Made by a program: the position numbers and the translations under genes. Of a DNA stretch of 64,000 bases, positions 1 through 7,987 are shown in pieces. Numbering within the stretch: position 1 is the stretch's first letter; each line of letters starts with the position of its first letter. Location: positions 186,001 through 250,000 of the forward strand of contig NZ_JADKRZ010000001.1 of the NCBI RefSeq assembly GCF_015350905.1. Direction: 5' to 3'. Source of the DNA: Curtobacterium sp. VKM Ac-2865 (GTDB taxonomy: Bacteria > Actinomycetota > Actinomycetes > Actinomycetales > Microbacteriaceae). Under the pieces are notes generated by a model that was given only the letters and a program-made list of their open reading frames with translations, did no database searches and was not told the DNA's origin.

Positions 1-269
1 ATGAGCATGCCGTACCGCCGCCACTGCGCCACGTGCACTCGCTCGTGCCGGAGCACCCGGGGGCCGTCGTTGTCGCGGGTCAGGTAGACGGACCCGACGC
101 AGGTGCCGCCGCGCCGGAACACCCAGCGCGGCAGCCCCGTGCAGACGATCAGCCCGTCGACGACCCGGACCGGGCCGGTCGACAGGGGCAGTCCGACGGC
201 CAGGCCGACGAGCGTGCCGAACAGCCAACCGACCCGCGAGACGGGGGAGTCGAGCAGGGGGTTGCGCAC
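1..269 (-). CDS. Conserved small hypothetical protein (partial, runs off left edge)
   Basis: A reading frame on the minus strand starts at a GTG at 267-269, preceded by GGAG six bases upstream, and is still open at base 1, so about 89 residues are visible and the C-terminus is missing. It has one hydrophobic stretch near residues 14-28, then the motif LRHERVHVAQWRRYG. An H-E-R-V-H-V-x-Q-W-R-R motif of this kind occurs in a short conserved actinobacterial protein sometimes labelled Fe-S oxidoreductase without real support. The start lies 3 bases past the stop of the upstream oxidoreductase gene, so the two are probably co-transcribed. Function is unknown. Confidence 0.7.
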   Translation of the reverse strand, partial: MRNPLLDSPVSRVGWLFGTLVGLAVGLPLSTGPVRVVDGLIVCTGLPRWVFRRGGTCVGSVYLTRDNDGPRVLRHERVHVAQWRRYGML

Positions 270-272
270 CCG

Positions 273-1691
273 CTACTCCGGGCGGCCGTAGGTCTCGAGC
301 AGTCGCAGCCAGATCTCGTTCATCGTCGGGTAGGCCGGGACGGCGTGCCACAGGCGGTCGATCGGGACCTCGCCGACGACGGCGATGGTCGCGCCCTGCA
401 GCATCTCGGCGACGTCCTGGCCGACGAAGGTCATGCCGACGACGACCTTGCGGTCCTCGTCCACGACCATGTTCGCGCGGCCGACGTAGCCGTCCGCCTG
501 GAGAGCGGCGCCGGCGATGTTGCCGAGCTCGTACTCGACGACGCGGACGTTGAGCCCCTGCTGCTTGGCCTTCTCCTCGGTGAGGCCGACGCTGGCGACC
601 TCGGGGTCGGTGAAGGTGACCTGCGGCGCGGCCGCGTGGTCGGCGGTCGCGACGTGGGCGCCCCACGGCTCGGTGTGCAGCGGGGTGCCCTGGAAGCGGG
701 CGGCGATGGCCTCACCGGCGGCTCGGGCCTGGTACTTGCCCTGGTGGGTGAGGAGCACGCGGTGGTTCACGTCGCCGACGGCGTAGAGCCAGTCGGTGCC
801 GGTGACGAGCATCGTGTCGTCGACGTCGAGCCAGTCGCCGGCGGTCAGTCCGACGGTCTCGAGGCCGAGGTCCTTCGTGTGCGCGGCGCGGCCGGTGGCG
901 GCGAGGACCTCGCTGGTGATGACGGTGGTGCCGTCGTCGAGGGTCGTCGTGACCAGGCCGTGCTCGTCGCGGTCGACGCGGGTGGGGTTGACGCCGGTGC
1001 GGACGTCGATGCCGGCCTCGCGCATCGCGTCGGCGACGAGCTCCCCGGCGAACGGCTCCATGCCGCCGAGCAGGCCGTGGCGGGCGACGAGGGTGACCTT
1101 CGCGCCGAGCGAGGCCCAGGCGGTGGCGAGCTCGGAGCCGGCGACGCCGCCGCCGATGACCATGAGGCTCTCGGGGACGTGGCGGGCGCTGGTGCCCTCG
1201 CGGGTGCCCCACGGCTTCGCGTCGGCGAGGCCGTCGATCGGCGGCAGGGTGTGCAGCGACCCGGTGACGACGGCAACGGCCGCGCGGGCGGTGTGGGTCT
1301 CGACCTGGCCGTCGGGGCCGGTGACCTCGATCGTCTTCGGGCCGGTGATCCGGGCGTGGCCGCGGAGCAGGGCGATGTCGGCGGACTCGAGCCAGGCGAC
1401 CTGGCTGCTGTCGTCCCAGTCGCTCGTGAACGAGGTGCGGCGGTTGAGCACTGCGGCGGCGTCGAGCGTGCCGGTCACGGCCTGCTTCGCGCCGTCGAGC
1501 CGACGAGCCGCCGCGAGGGCGTGGCCGCTGCGCAGGAGCGCCTTCGAGGGCATGCACGCCCAGTAGGAGCACTCGCCGCCGACGAGCTCCGCCTCCACCA
1601 CGGCGACCGACAGGCCGCGCTTGTGGGCGTAGTCCGCCACGTTCTCGCCGACAGCGCCGGCTCCGATCACGATGAGGTCGTAGTCCGTCAT
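273..1691 (-). CDS. FAD-dependent pyridine nucleotide-disulfide oxidoreductase
   Basis: 472 residues starting MTDYDLIVIGAGAVGENVAD, which contains the FAD-binding GxGxxG. The redox site reads GGECSYWACMPSK near residues 39-51; the family normally has C-x4-C and this matches. A second Rossmann motif, VIGGGVAGSELA near residue 178, binds NAD(P)H, and the C-terminal dimerisation domain contains AVPAYPTMNEIWLRLLE, where the usual HxHPT is replaced by HAVPAYPT. These features place it with mercuric reductase/dihydrolipoamide dehydrogenase-like flavoproteins. No lipoyl-enzyme or mer genes are nearby, so the substrate cannot be assigned. The start was set at the ATG that gives the FAD motif its usual distance from the N-terminus. 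Confidence 0.92.
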   Translation of the reverse strand: MTDYDLIVIGAGAVGENVADYAHKRGLSVAVVEAELVGGECSYWACMPSKALLRSGHALAAARRLDGAKQAVTGTLDAAAVLNRRTSFTSDWDDSSQVAWLESADIALLRGHARITGPKTIEVTGPDGQVETHTARAAVAVVTGSLHTLPPIDGLADAKPWGTREGTSARHVPESLMVIGGGVAGSELATAWASLGAKVTLVARHGLLGGMEPFAGELVADAMREAGIDVRTGVNPTRVDRDEHGLVTTTLDDGTTVITSEVLAATGRAAHTKDLGLETVGLTAGDWLDVDDTMLVTGTDWLYAVGDVNHRVLLTHQGKYQARAAGEAIAARFQGTPLHTEPWGAHVATADHAAAPQVTFTDPEVASVGLTEEKAKQQGLNVRVVEYELGNIAGAALQADGYVGRANMVVDEDRKVVVGMTFVGQDVAEMLQGATIAVVGEVPIDRLWHAVPAYPTMNEIWLRLLETYGRPE

Positions 1692-1770
1692 GTGGCCGAG
1701 CGTACGCGGACCGGCATGACCCGCGCCGAGTGGTCTGTGCCCCGGTGGAGAACAGGAGCGGGCAGGAACT

Positions 1771-2592
1771 TCAGGACACGCGGGACGCTGCCGACAGGGC
1801 ACCGACGGCCCGCAGGATGACGCCCATGTCGTCGACCGCTCGGTCCGGGTCGACCGGGGCGAAGCCGGTGATGGCCGCGCCGACGAGTCGGCGTCCGCGG
1901 GTCGCCGCGTGGATCCGCTCGACGAGTCCGGCGCCGTCGAGGCCGAACGGCACGGGTTCGAGCAGGCCGTCGACCTCGGACGGGTCGAGGACGTCGAGGT
2001 CGACGTGCACGTAGACGGAGTCCGCTCCGGTGGCCTCGACCGCGGCGGCGAGGGCATCGGGCGTCGCGGCGTCGACGTCGAGGTGGTGGATGCCCGCGCG
2101 GGTGACGGCGTTCACCTCGGCGTCCTCGACCCCGCGGGTGCCGGCGAGGACGACCGACCCGGCGGCCACGGAGGGCAGGTCGGGGAAGAGGTCGTCCGGG
2201 CGGTCGACCAACAGCCGGAGCGCCGCGGTCTCGGCGGCGACGGGCTGGGCGCGGTTGAGAGGGCGGTACCCGCTGGAGCCCGAGATGCGCACGAACGCGG
2301 TGCCGGGGCCGAGTGCGACGCTGCCGCCGAGGGCACTGGCGCCGTCCCCGCCGATGACGAGCACCGGCTCGCTGGCGATCGCGACCTCTTGCGCGACACG
2401 GTCCGCGACCTGCAGCACCGAGGTGTACCGGGCGACGGCGGTCTCGAGGCGGTCGCCCGCGCCGACGGGGACGTCGACGACGGTGGTGGCGGCACGGGGG
2501 AGGTCGGCTGCGATCGCGGTCGCGCCGTCGCCGAGGCGCATCGCACGCGACGACGCCGAACCCTGCCACTGACCGACGACGAGGAACTGCAT
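1771..2592 (-). CDS. Arginase/ureohydrolase-fold protein with degenerate metal site
   Basis: 273 residues with the overall pattern of the arginase/agmatinase/formimidoylglutamase family. The third metal motif is intact (HVDLDVLDPSEVDG, near residues 197-210). The first motif, normally GGDHS, reads GGDGAS, and the region of the second, normally DAHxD, reads FVRISGSSGYR, so the usual His and Asp ligands of the binuclear Mn site are absent. Catalysis as a normal ureohydrolase is therefore doubtful. The gene has an ATG start and stands between the oxidoreductase and pspA on the same strand; no arginine or urea genes are close by. It could be a non-catalytic or re-purposed member of the fold. Confidence 0.8.
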   Translation of the reverse strand: MQFLVVGQWQGSASSRAMRLGDGATAIAADLPRAATTVVDVPVGAGDRLETAVARYTSVLQVADRVAQEVAIASEPVLVIGGDGASALGGSVALGPGTAFVRISGSSGYRPLNRAQPVAAETAALRLLVDRPDDLFPDLPSVAAGSVVLAGTRGVEDAEVNAVTRAGIHHLDVDAATPDALAAAVEATGADSVYVHVDLDVLDPSEVDGLLEPVPFGLDGAGLVERIHAATRGRRLVGAAITGFAPVDPDRAVDDMGVILRAVGALSAASRVS

Positions 2593-2648
2593 GTCCTCAT
2601 CCTGTCAGGCGGGTCCGGCGTCGTCGCGGATGTCGCTCTCAGACTCGA

Positions 2649-3374
2649 CTAGATCGTCGAGGAACCGCCCGACTTCAGCGCGGCGAGACGGGCCTCGACC
2701 TCGGCGTCACGGCCGACGTCCTCGAGGCTCTCGAACTGGGCGTCGAGGCTCGACGCCTGCAGCTCCTGCTGGCCGATGACCTTGGCTTCTTCACGGCGGA
2801 CCTTCTCCTCGAAGCGCGCCAGGTCGCTCGTCGGGTCGGTGACGTCGATGTTGCCGACGGCGTCGTTGACCTTCGACTGGGCTTCGGCCGTCTTGGCGCG
2901 GGCGACCAGGCTGTTGCGCTTGGCCTTGAGCTCCTCGAGCTTCTGCTCCATGCCCGCGAGGCCCTGCTTGAGCTTGTCGACCTGCTCGTTCTGCGTGGCG
3001 AGCGGCGACGCGTTGTCCTTGACCTCTTGCTCGGCGGCGATCTGCTTGCCGATGGCGATCTTGGCGAGGTTGTCGAACTTGTCGGCGTCGGCGGCCTTGC
3101 CCTCGGCGCGGTACTTGTCGGCGGCGACGGACGCGTTGGCGGCCTTCTGGCCCCACTCCTGCGCGGCGCGGACGTCTTCCTCGTTGTCCTGCTCGAGCAG
3201 ACGGAGGTTGCCGATCGTCTGGGCGATGGCGCTCTTGGCGTCGGCGATGTTGTTCGTGTAGTCGCGCACGAGCTGGTCGAGCATCATCTGCGGGTCTTCC
3301 GCGTTGTCGATGAGCTGGTTGACGTTCGCCCGGACGAGTCCGGAGATGCGACCGAAGATGGACTGCTTTGCCAT
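2649..3374 (-). CDS. pspA: PspA/IM30 family membrane-stress protein
   Basis: 241 residues beginning MAKQSIFGRISGLVRANVNQ, the amphipathic N-terminal helix typical of PspA/IM30, followed by the family signature of a long antiparallel coiled coil (MMLDQLVRDYTNNIADAKSAIAQ and onward). These peripheral proteins bind stressed cytoplasmic membrane and help maintain its integrity. The gene has an AGGAAAGGGAA ribosome site upstream of the ATG. It lies directly downstream of a TPM-domain membrane protein, an arrangement common in actinobacteria, so the two may act together at the membrane. No pspB/pspC or pspF regulator is visible. Confidence 0.93.
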   Translation of the reverse strand: MAKQSIFGRISGLVRANVNQLIDNAEDPQMMLDQLVRDYTNNIADAKSAIAQTIGNLRLLEQDNEEDVRAAQEWGQKAANASVAADKYRAEGKAADADKFDNLAKIAIGKQIAAEQEVKDNASPLATQNEQVDKLKQGLAGMEQKLEELKAKRNSLVARAKTAEAQSKVNDAVGNIDVTDPTSDLARFEEKVRREEAKVIGQQELQASSLDAQFESLEDVGRDAEVEARLAALKSGGSSTI

Positions 3375-3437
3375 TGCTGTTCCCTTTCCTGGGGTGGTCT
3401 GCTGGGTGTTCGTGGGGGAGTCGTCAGGGGCGCTGGG

Positions 3438-5444
3438 TCAGAACCGGCCGCCGCCGGAGAAGCCGCCGCCGCCCCCGCCGCCGCCACCTCCGCCGAAGCC
3501 GCCGCCCCCACCGAAGCCGCCGCCTCCGCCCCCGAAGCCCCCGCCGCCGAACGAGCCGCCGCCGTAGCTGCCGCCGCGTCCGCCGAGGAGCCCGCCGAGC
3601 ACGATGCCGGTGACGAGTCCGCCGAGCTGGGCGCCGTTGCCGCCACCGCCCGCGCCGGGCCATCCGCCCATGTCGTTGCCGGCTTCGTCCATCGCGGCAG
3701 CGGCGTACTGCTCGGCCGCGCGGGCGGCCTGGAGTGCCTGCTGGGGGTCGTGGGTGGCGAGCTGCACGGCGTCGTCGAGCGCGCGCTCGGCCTCGGACAG
3801 GCGGGTGCGTGCCGTGGGTCCGACACCACCACGGCGCAGCGAGATGAACTCGCGCGCCTGGCTGATCCGAGAGCGGGCGTCGCGCAGGGCGGCGTTCAGG
3901 GCCTGCTGCGCGCGCTGCTGCTGCTCCTGCGCGGTGCGCGCGGAGGCCAGGGCGGCGTCGATCTCGGTGTTCGCGCGGGTGAGCGAGTCGACCGCGGCGA
4001 TCGGGTCCTTCGGGTCGAGCCGTTCGCGCAGGACGGTCTCGGCCGTCACGACCGCGGAGGCGAGCTCGGGCGTGGTCGTGGGCATGGCACGCGCCGCGGC
4101 GACGTCGCCCTGGATGTCGAGGCGCATGGCCTCGACGCGTGCTGAGGCCTCGCGGAAGGTGGCCTCGGCCCCGGTGGCGCTGGCGGTGAGCTGCTGGACC
4201 TGCGCAAGGGCGTGTTGGGCGTCACGGACGGCGACGACCGCCTGGCCCTTGTCGCCGCTCGCGATGGCGGCGTCGGCGGCCTGGGAGCGCTCGGTCGCGA
4301 AGGCGAGCACCTGGTGCGCCTGGTCCACCGCGTCGGCGACGGACGCCAGGGTGCGACCGCCGTAGGCCGCGCGGACGCGGTCGAGCGCGGTGGCGGCAGC
4401 GGCGAGCTCGGCCGGGGCTGCCCGGACGGCGCCACCGAGTGCCGTGGCGGCGCCCTCGACACCGTCTTCGAGCGAGCGGAGCTGGTCGAACGACTCCGTC
4501 TGCTGCTCGATGGACGCGTGCGCCTGCTCGCAGATCTGGATGATCTGGTTCGACCACTCGGCGCGCTGCTGTGGGGAGTCGGGGATCTCGTCGTCGAGCT
4601 GCTGCTGGAACGTGAACGCCCGGCGGACGTCCTTCTTGGCGGCGGCGACGGCCTTCGCGAACGGCTCGGCCGCGTCGGCGCCGAACTGCGCGGTGGCGAA
4701 GCCGACCTCTTGTTCCGCGGTGCGGAGTTCGTCGTCGATGGTGACGAGCGCCCCGCCGGCGGTGCGCTCGAGGTCGGCGAGCGAGGCCTCTTGTGCCCTG
4801 GTCGCCTCGGCCCGTCGGCGGAGGTTCCGGCGGCGGATGACCAGCACCACGACGACGACCGCGATGACGATGACGAGCAGCGCGATCCAGAGCCCGGTCA
4901 GGTTCGCGGGCTTCTGGCTGTCGCCGAGCCCGGTGGCGAACGCGGTCGCCGCGCCGGCCCAGTCGTCGTTGCGGAGCTTCGGGATGAGGTCGTCGTTCAC
5001 CGCGGACTGCACGTCCGACGCGGTGATCGAGGTCTCGTTCGTCTGCTGGACGTCGTACGTGCGCGCCTGGGTGGCGATGGAGAGCAGGATGCCGTTCGAG
5101 TCGATCTGGTTCCGCGACATCGTCGCGTCGCCCCACGCCGTGTGGTCGGTCGGGTCGGTGAACTCGGGGACGAACACGACGTAGAGCTGCGTGTCGGTCT
5201 CATCGGCCAGGTCCCGCACGGCCTTCTCCACCGAGGCCTGCTGGCCCGCGGTGAGGGCGTCGGCCTGGTCGAGGACGTAGGCCCCGCCGAGGTCGACCGG
5301 CGCGGTCGCCTGTGCTGCCGTCGCCGGTGCCACGACCAGGAACGCCGCGACGAGCGCTGCGGCGACGCGCGCCGCCCACCGCCCGGACGTCCCCCTGTCC
5401 GTGCTCGACCGCCTGGTGTCCGATCCACGTTGGACCGCTCGCAT
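3438..5444 (-). CDS. TPM-domain membrane protein with coiled coil and glycine-rich tail
   Basis: 668 residues from the ATG at 5442-5444, which has GGAG five bases upstream; the open frame extends further but only through low-quality sequence. Order of parts: a signal-like hydrophobic segment (about 27-45), a TPM domain (YVLDQADALTAGQQASVEKAV, about 55-195), a transmembrane helix (LTGLWIALLVIVIAVVVVVL, about 185-205), a long Ala/Glu/Gln-rich helical region, and a tail of about 50 residues that is almost entirely Gly with Phe, Ser and Tyr. TPM domains occur in extracytoplasmic phosphatases and in photosystem-repair factors. Ends 63 bases upstream of pspA in the same direction. Substrate unknown. 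Confidence 0.88.
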   Translation of the reverse strand: MRAVQRGSDTRRSSTDRGTSGRWAARVAAALVAAFLVVAPATAAQATAPVDLGGAYVLDQADALTAGQQASVEKAVRDLADETDTQLYVVFVPEFTDPTDHTAWGDATMSRNQIDSNGILLSIATQARTYDVQQTNETSITASDVQSAVNDDLIPKLRNDDWAGAATAFATGLGDSQKPANLTGLWIALLVIVIAVVVVVLVIRRRNLRRRAEATRAQEASLADLERTAGGALVTIDDELRTAEQEVGFATAQFGADAAEPFAKAVAAAKKDVRRAFTFQQQLDDEIPDSPQQRAEWSNQIIQICEQAHASIEQQTESFDQLRSLEDGVEGAATALGGAVRAAPAELAAAATALDRVRAAYGGRTLASVADAVDQAHQVLAFATERSQAADAAIASGDKGQAVVAVRDAQHALAQVQQLTASATGAEATFREASARVEAMRLDIQGDVAAARAMPTTTPELASAVVTAETVLRERLDPKDPIAAVDSLTRANTEIDAALASARTAQEQQQRAQQALNAALRDARSRISQAREFISLRRGGVGPTARTRLSEAERALDDAVQLATHDPQQALQAARAAEQYAAAAMDEAGNDMGGWPGAGGGGNGAQLGGLVTGIVLGGLLGGRGGSYGGGSFGGGGFGGGGGGFGGGGGFGGGGGGGGGGGFSGGGRF

Positions 5445-5483
5445 CCGTTCTCCGTCCGTCCGGCAGCGCCCGCGCCCTGAGAC

Positions 5484-5496
5484 CCGGGAGGCCCGG
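5484..5496. repeat. Intergenic CCGGGAGGCCCGG element
   Basis: Short near-palindrome in the divergent gap between the TPM gene and the 67-residue gene. The same core (CCGGGAGGC) recurs at 16776 and 58456 and, inverted, at 15939. Confidence 0.45.
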
Positions 5497-5662
5497 TGTG
5501 CCGCGGAGGGAGCGCCGTCGCCCGAAGTGTATCCAGGCAGCGCACGCGTTCCCCCAGAACCACCGCGACCTGTGGACAGACTGCGCCGGGGGACGGGTCT
5601 TGTCCCCCGGTGAGGGGTACCATCACCCGAAGTGACCGTTTCGACGACGAAAGGGGTCAGCA

Positions 5663-5866
5663 ATGGAACGAACGATGAACACCGAGGTCGTCCCACTGGA
5701 GGACGGCTTCCACCGGGTGTCGACACCGGCGAGCGGCGTGATCGGCTTCGTGCGTGAGCACAACGGCCGGTACGAGGTCCTGCGGGGACGTGTCCGTCAG
5801 GCCACGCGGTCCGAGGGCCAGTACTCCACGATGAACGTGGCACTGATCGCCCTCACGCACGCCTGA
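5663..5866 (+). CDS. Small conserved-looking hypothetical protein
   Basis: 67 residues. The ATG is preceded by AAAGGGG at good spacing; an in-frame ATG four codons later is a possible alternative. The sequence (for example GVIGFVREHNGRYEVLRGR) suggests a small mixed alpha/beta cytoplasmic protein with no signal peptide or membrane segment. Two hairpins directly after the stop fit a terminator, which supports a stand-alone short transcript. The gene is divergent from the TPM-domain gene, with 218 bases between them. I do not recognise the family and give no function. Confidence 0.7.
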   Translation: MERTMNTEVVPLEDGFHRVSTPASGVIGFVREHNGRYEVLRGRVRQATRSEGQYSTMNVALIALTHA

Positions 5867-5873
5867 CCGACAC

Positions 5874-5932
5874 CACGGTGCACCCGAGGCACCGTGCCCG
5901 ACACGAGGCGCCGCCAGCGATGGCGGCGCCTC
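5874..5932 (+). terminator. Double hairpin after the 67-residue gene
   Basis: First hairpin CACGGTGC/GCACCGTG at 5874-5896; second, stronger hairpin GAGGCGCCGCC/GGCGGCGCCTC with a 6-base loop at 5905-5932. They follow the stop at 5866 and precede the next ATG at 5993, so they mark the end of one transcript and argue against a PPTase start upstream of them. The U-run is poor, as is usual at high GC. Confidence 0.65.
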
Positions 5933-5992
5933 GTCCGCGTCCGGGCGCGCGTGCGCGGCGGCGCCGACCCCCTGTCCACGTACGCTGCAGGG

Positions 5993-6565
5993 ATGGGTGA
6001 GCCGAGCCTCCAGGCCGTGACGGTGCGCCTCGCGCACCCGGGTGGGTCCCGTGCAGCCGACCGGGAGGCCCTCCTCGCCGCCGTCGCGGAGGTCACCGGA
6101 GCGCACCCCGCGTCCACCGCCGTCGGCCGCCGGTGCGCGCACTGCGGCAGCGACACGCACGGCCAGCCCTGGGCGACCGTGCACGGTGTCGCCGTCGGCG
6201 TCAGCCTGTCGCGGACTCCCGGGGTGCTCGCCCTCGCCGTGGGGCCCGTCGACCTCGGCGTCGATGTCGAGCGTGTCAGCAGGGTGGCCTCGGCGCCGCT
6301 CGACGCGTCCACGCCGGGCGAGCACGAGCGGTACGGCGCCGACCCCGTCCGAATGGCGGCGTGCTGGGCGGCGAAGGAGGCGGTGCTGAAGCGGGACGGC
6401 CGCGGGCTCCGGGTCGACCCGGCGTCCGTCGACGTCGACCTGGACGCGGGCACCGCGGTGCTCGACGGCGCTGTGCACTGGGTGCGGGTGCGCTGGCTCG
6501 ACGACGACCTCGTGCTCGCCGTGGCGTCGGACTCCGACCGGCTCGTCGTCGACGACCGCCGCTGA
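5993..6565 (+). CDS. Sfp-type 4'-phosphopantetheinyl transferase
   Basis: 190 residues. It carries both signatures of the family: GVDVERV (Mg-binding Asp and Glu, near residue 87) and WAAKEAVLKRDGRGL (near residue 122). Enzymes of this type move phosphopantetheine from CoA to the conserved Ser of carrier-protein domains. The start was placed at the ATG at 5993 because the upstream in-frame sequence contains a terminator hairpin. The gene converges on the M1 peptidase/NRPS genes and is the only carrier-protein activating enzyme seen here, so it most likely modifies the carrier domain of the NRPS at 7988-11929. That partnership is inferred from position. Confidence 0.88.
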   Translation: MGEPSLQAVTVRLAHPGGSRAADREALLAAVAEVTGAHPASTAVGRRCAHCGSDTHGQPWATVHGVAVGVSLSRTPGVLALAVGPVDLGVDVERVSRVASAPLDASTPGEHERYGADPVRMAACWAAKEAVLKRDGRGLRVDPASVDVDLDAGTAVLDGAVHWVRVRWLDDDLVLAVASDSDRLVVDDRR

Positions 6566-6619
6566 GATCGCACTCCGTGTCGGGTCCGGCGGAGGCCAGG
6601 CGACAGGAAGTGCGATCTC
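6564..6619. terminator. Long-loop inverted repeat between convergent genes
   Basis: Perfect 11-base arms GAGATCGCACT (6564-6574) and AGTGCGATCTC (6609-6619) separated by 34 bases. The left arm overlaps the PPTase stop codon and the right arm ends 14 bases before the stop of the convergent M1 peptidase. Probably a bidirectional transcription end. Confidence 0.55.
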
Positions 6620-6632
6620 GGCGCGCAGACCG

Positions 6633-7970
6633 CTAGCGCTGGCGCGTCGGGAGCTCCGGCACGCCCGGCTCGTCGATCCACGGCGCCAGCACGGCCGCGA
6701 TCGCCGTCGCGCTGCGGTCGGCCGCGTCCGCGAACGCGTCGTGCACGTCCTCGGGCGTGACCGTGGCGTGGCGGTGTCGGTCGGTGACGGTGCGGAGCCC
6801 GGTGAAGAAGGCGTCGTCGCCGACCGTCCGGCGGAGGGTGTGCAGGGCGAGGGCACCGCGCTTGTAGACCCGGTCGTCGAACAGGTCGGACGGGCCGGGA
6901 TCGGCGACGACGAGGTCCTCGGGCTGGTCGAGCAGACCCGCTCGTGCCCGCGCTGCCAGGACGTCCGCCGTGTCACCGCCGCGGTGCTCGGACCACAGCC
7001 ACTCGGCGTGGCAGGCGAAGCCCTCGTGCAGCCAGATGTCCCGCCAGCGCCCGAGCGTCACCGAGTTGCCGAACCACTGGTGCGCGAGCTCGTGGGCGAT
7101 GAGCCGGTCGGTGCCGTGCTCGCCGTCGACGTGGTTGCGGCCGAACACGGCGAGCCCGTGGGCCTCGAGGGGGATCTCGAGCTCGTCGTCGGTGACGACG
7201 ACGCCGTACGACGGGAACGGGTACGGGCCGAACCGGTCGGCGAACAGCGCGAGCATCTCCGGCACCTGGCCGAAGTCGGTCTTCGCGGCCGCGGTCAGGT
7301 CGGCGGGGTGGTGCACCGTGACGGGGACGTCGGCACCGCGGAGCGTGTGGGTGCGGTAGCGGCCGATCTGCACGGTCGCCAGGTACGTCGCCATCGGGTC
7401 GGTCGTGGCGTACGTCCACCGGGTGCCGCGGCCGGCGCGCTCCTTGCCGAGCAGTTCGCCGTTCGCGACGACGTCGTAGCCGGACTCGCAGGTGATCTCG
7501 AAGCGGTAGGTGGCCTTGTCGTCCGGGCGGTCGTTGCACGGGAACCAGGACGGGGCGCCGGTGGGCTGGGACGCGACGATGACGCCGTCGGTCAGTTCCT
7601 CCCAGCCGATCTGGCCCCACGGGCTGCGGAGCGGTCGCGGGGCGCCCTTGTACCGGACGTGCATCGTGAACTCGGCGCCAGCGGTGATCGGCGTCGCCGG
7701 GGTGACCGTCAGCTTGTGCACGGCCGTCGACGCCTTGCGGGCCCGCTGCCCGTCGACGTCGACCCGGTCCACGCCGAGCCCGTGCAGGTCGAGCACGACC
7801 TTGTCGAGCGCGGTGACGGCGGTCGCGGTGATCGTCGCCTCGGCCTCGAGTCGGTTCGTCGCCACCCGGTAGTCGAGCCGGAGCTCGTAGTGCGAGGCCC
7901 GCCACCGTCGGTCGCCGTCGTGCGGGGTGTACGGGTCGGCGTCGGCGTGCTCGGTCGGTGCGGGGGTCAT
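6633..7970 (-). CDS. M1-family zinc metallopeptidase (aminopeptidase N-like)
   Basis: 445 residues, about half the length of PepN, as in the short actinobacterial M1 group. The zinc site is intact: HELAHQWFGN near residue 289, followed 18 residues later by the third ligand in LHEGFA. The exopeptidase motif GxMEN is not recognisable; the corresponding stretch reads PLEAHGLAVF. There is no signal peptide, so the enzyme is predicted cytoplasmic. It starts 17 bases after the NRPS stop on the same strand and is surely co-transcribed. Poly-lysine producers carry a zinc peptidase that degrades the polymer; by analogy this enzyme may trim or detoxify the NRPS product. That role is inference. Confidence 0.9.
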   Translation of the reverse strand: MTPAPTEHADADPYTPHDGDRRWRASHYELRLDYRVATNRLEAEATITATAVTALDKVVLDLHGLGVDRVDVDGQRARKASTAVHKLTVTPATPITAGAEFTMHVRYKGAPRPLRSPWGQIGWEELTDGVIVASQPTGAPSWFPCNDRPDDKATYRFEITCESGYDVVANGELLGKERAGRGTRWTYATTDPMATYLATVQIGRYRTHTLRGADVPVTVHHPADLTAAAKTDFGQVPEMLALFADRFGPYPFPSYGVVVTDDELEIPLEAHGLAVFGRNHVDGEHGTDRLIAHELAHQWFGNSVTLGRWRDIWLHEGFACHAEWLWSEHRGGDTADVLAARARAGLLDQPEDLVVADPGPSDLFDDRVYKRGALALHTLRRTVGDDAFFTGLRTVTDRHRHATVTPEDVHDAFADAADRSATAIAAVLAPWIDEPGVPELPTRQR

Positions 7971-7987
7971 CGGCTTCACAGTGCCGG

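Noticed and set aside
3438..3570. The glycine-rich tail of the TPM protein as a sequencing or frameshift artefact
   Set aside because: Gly/Phe/Ser-rich tails are common in bacterial TPM proteins, and the frame stays open with a normal stop.
5445..5843. Extension of the TPM gene upstream to give 801 residues
   Set aside because: The extra sequence crosses the promoter and start of the divergent 67-residue gene and has no recognisable content. The ATG at 5444 has a good ribosome site and leads straight into a signal-like helix.
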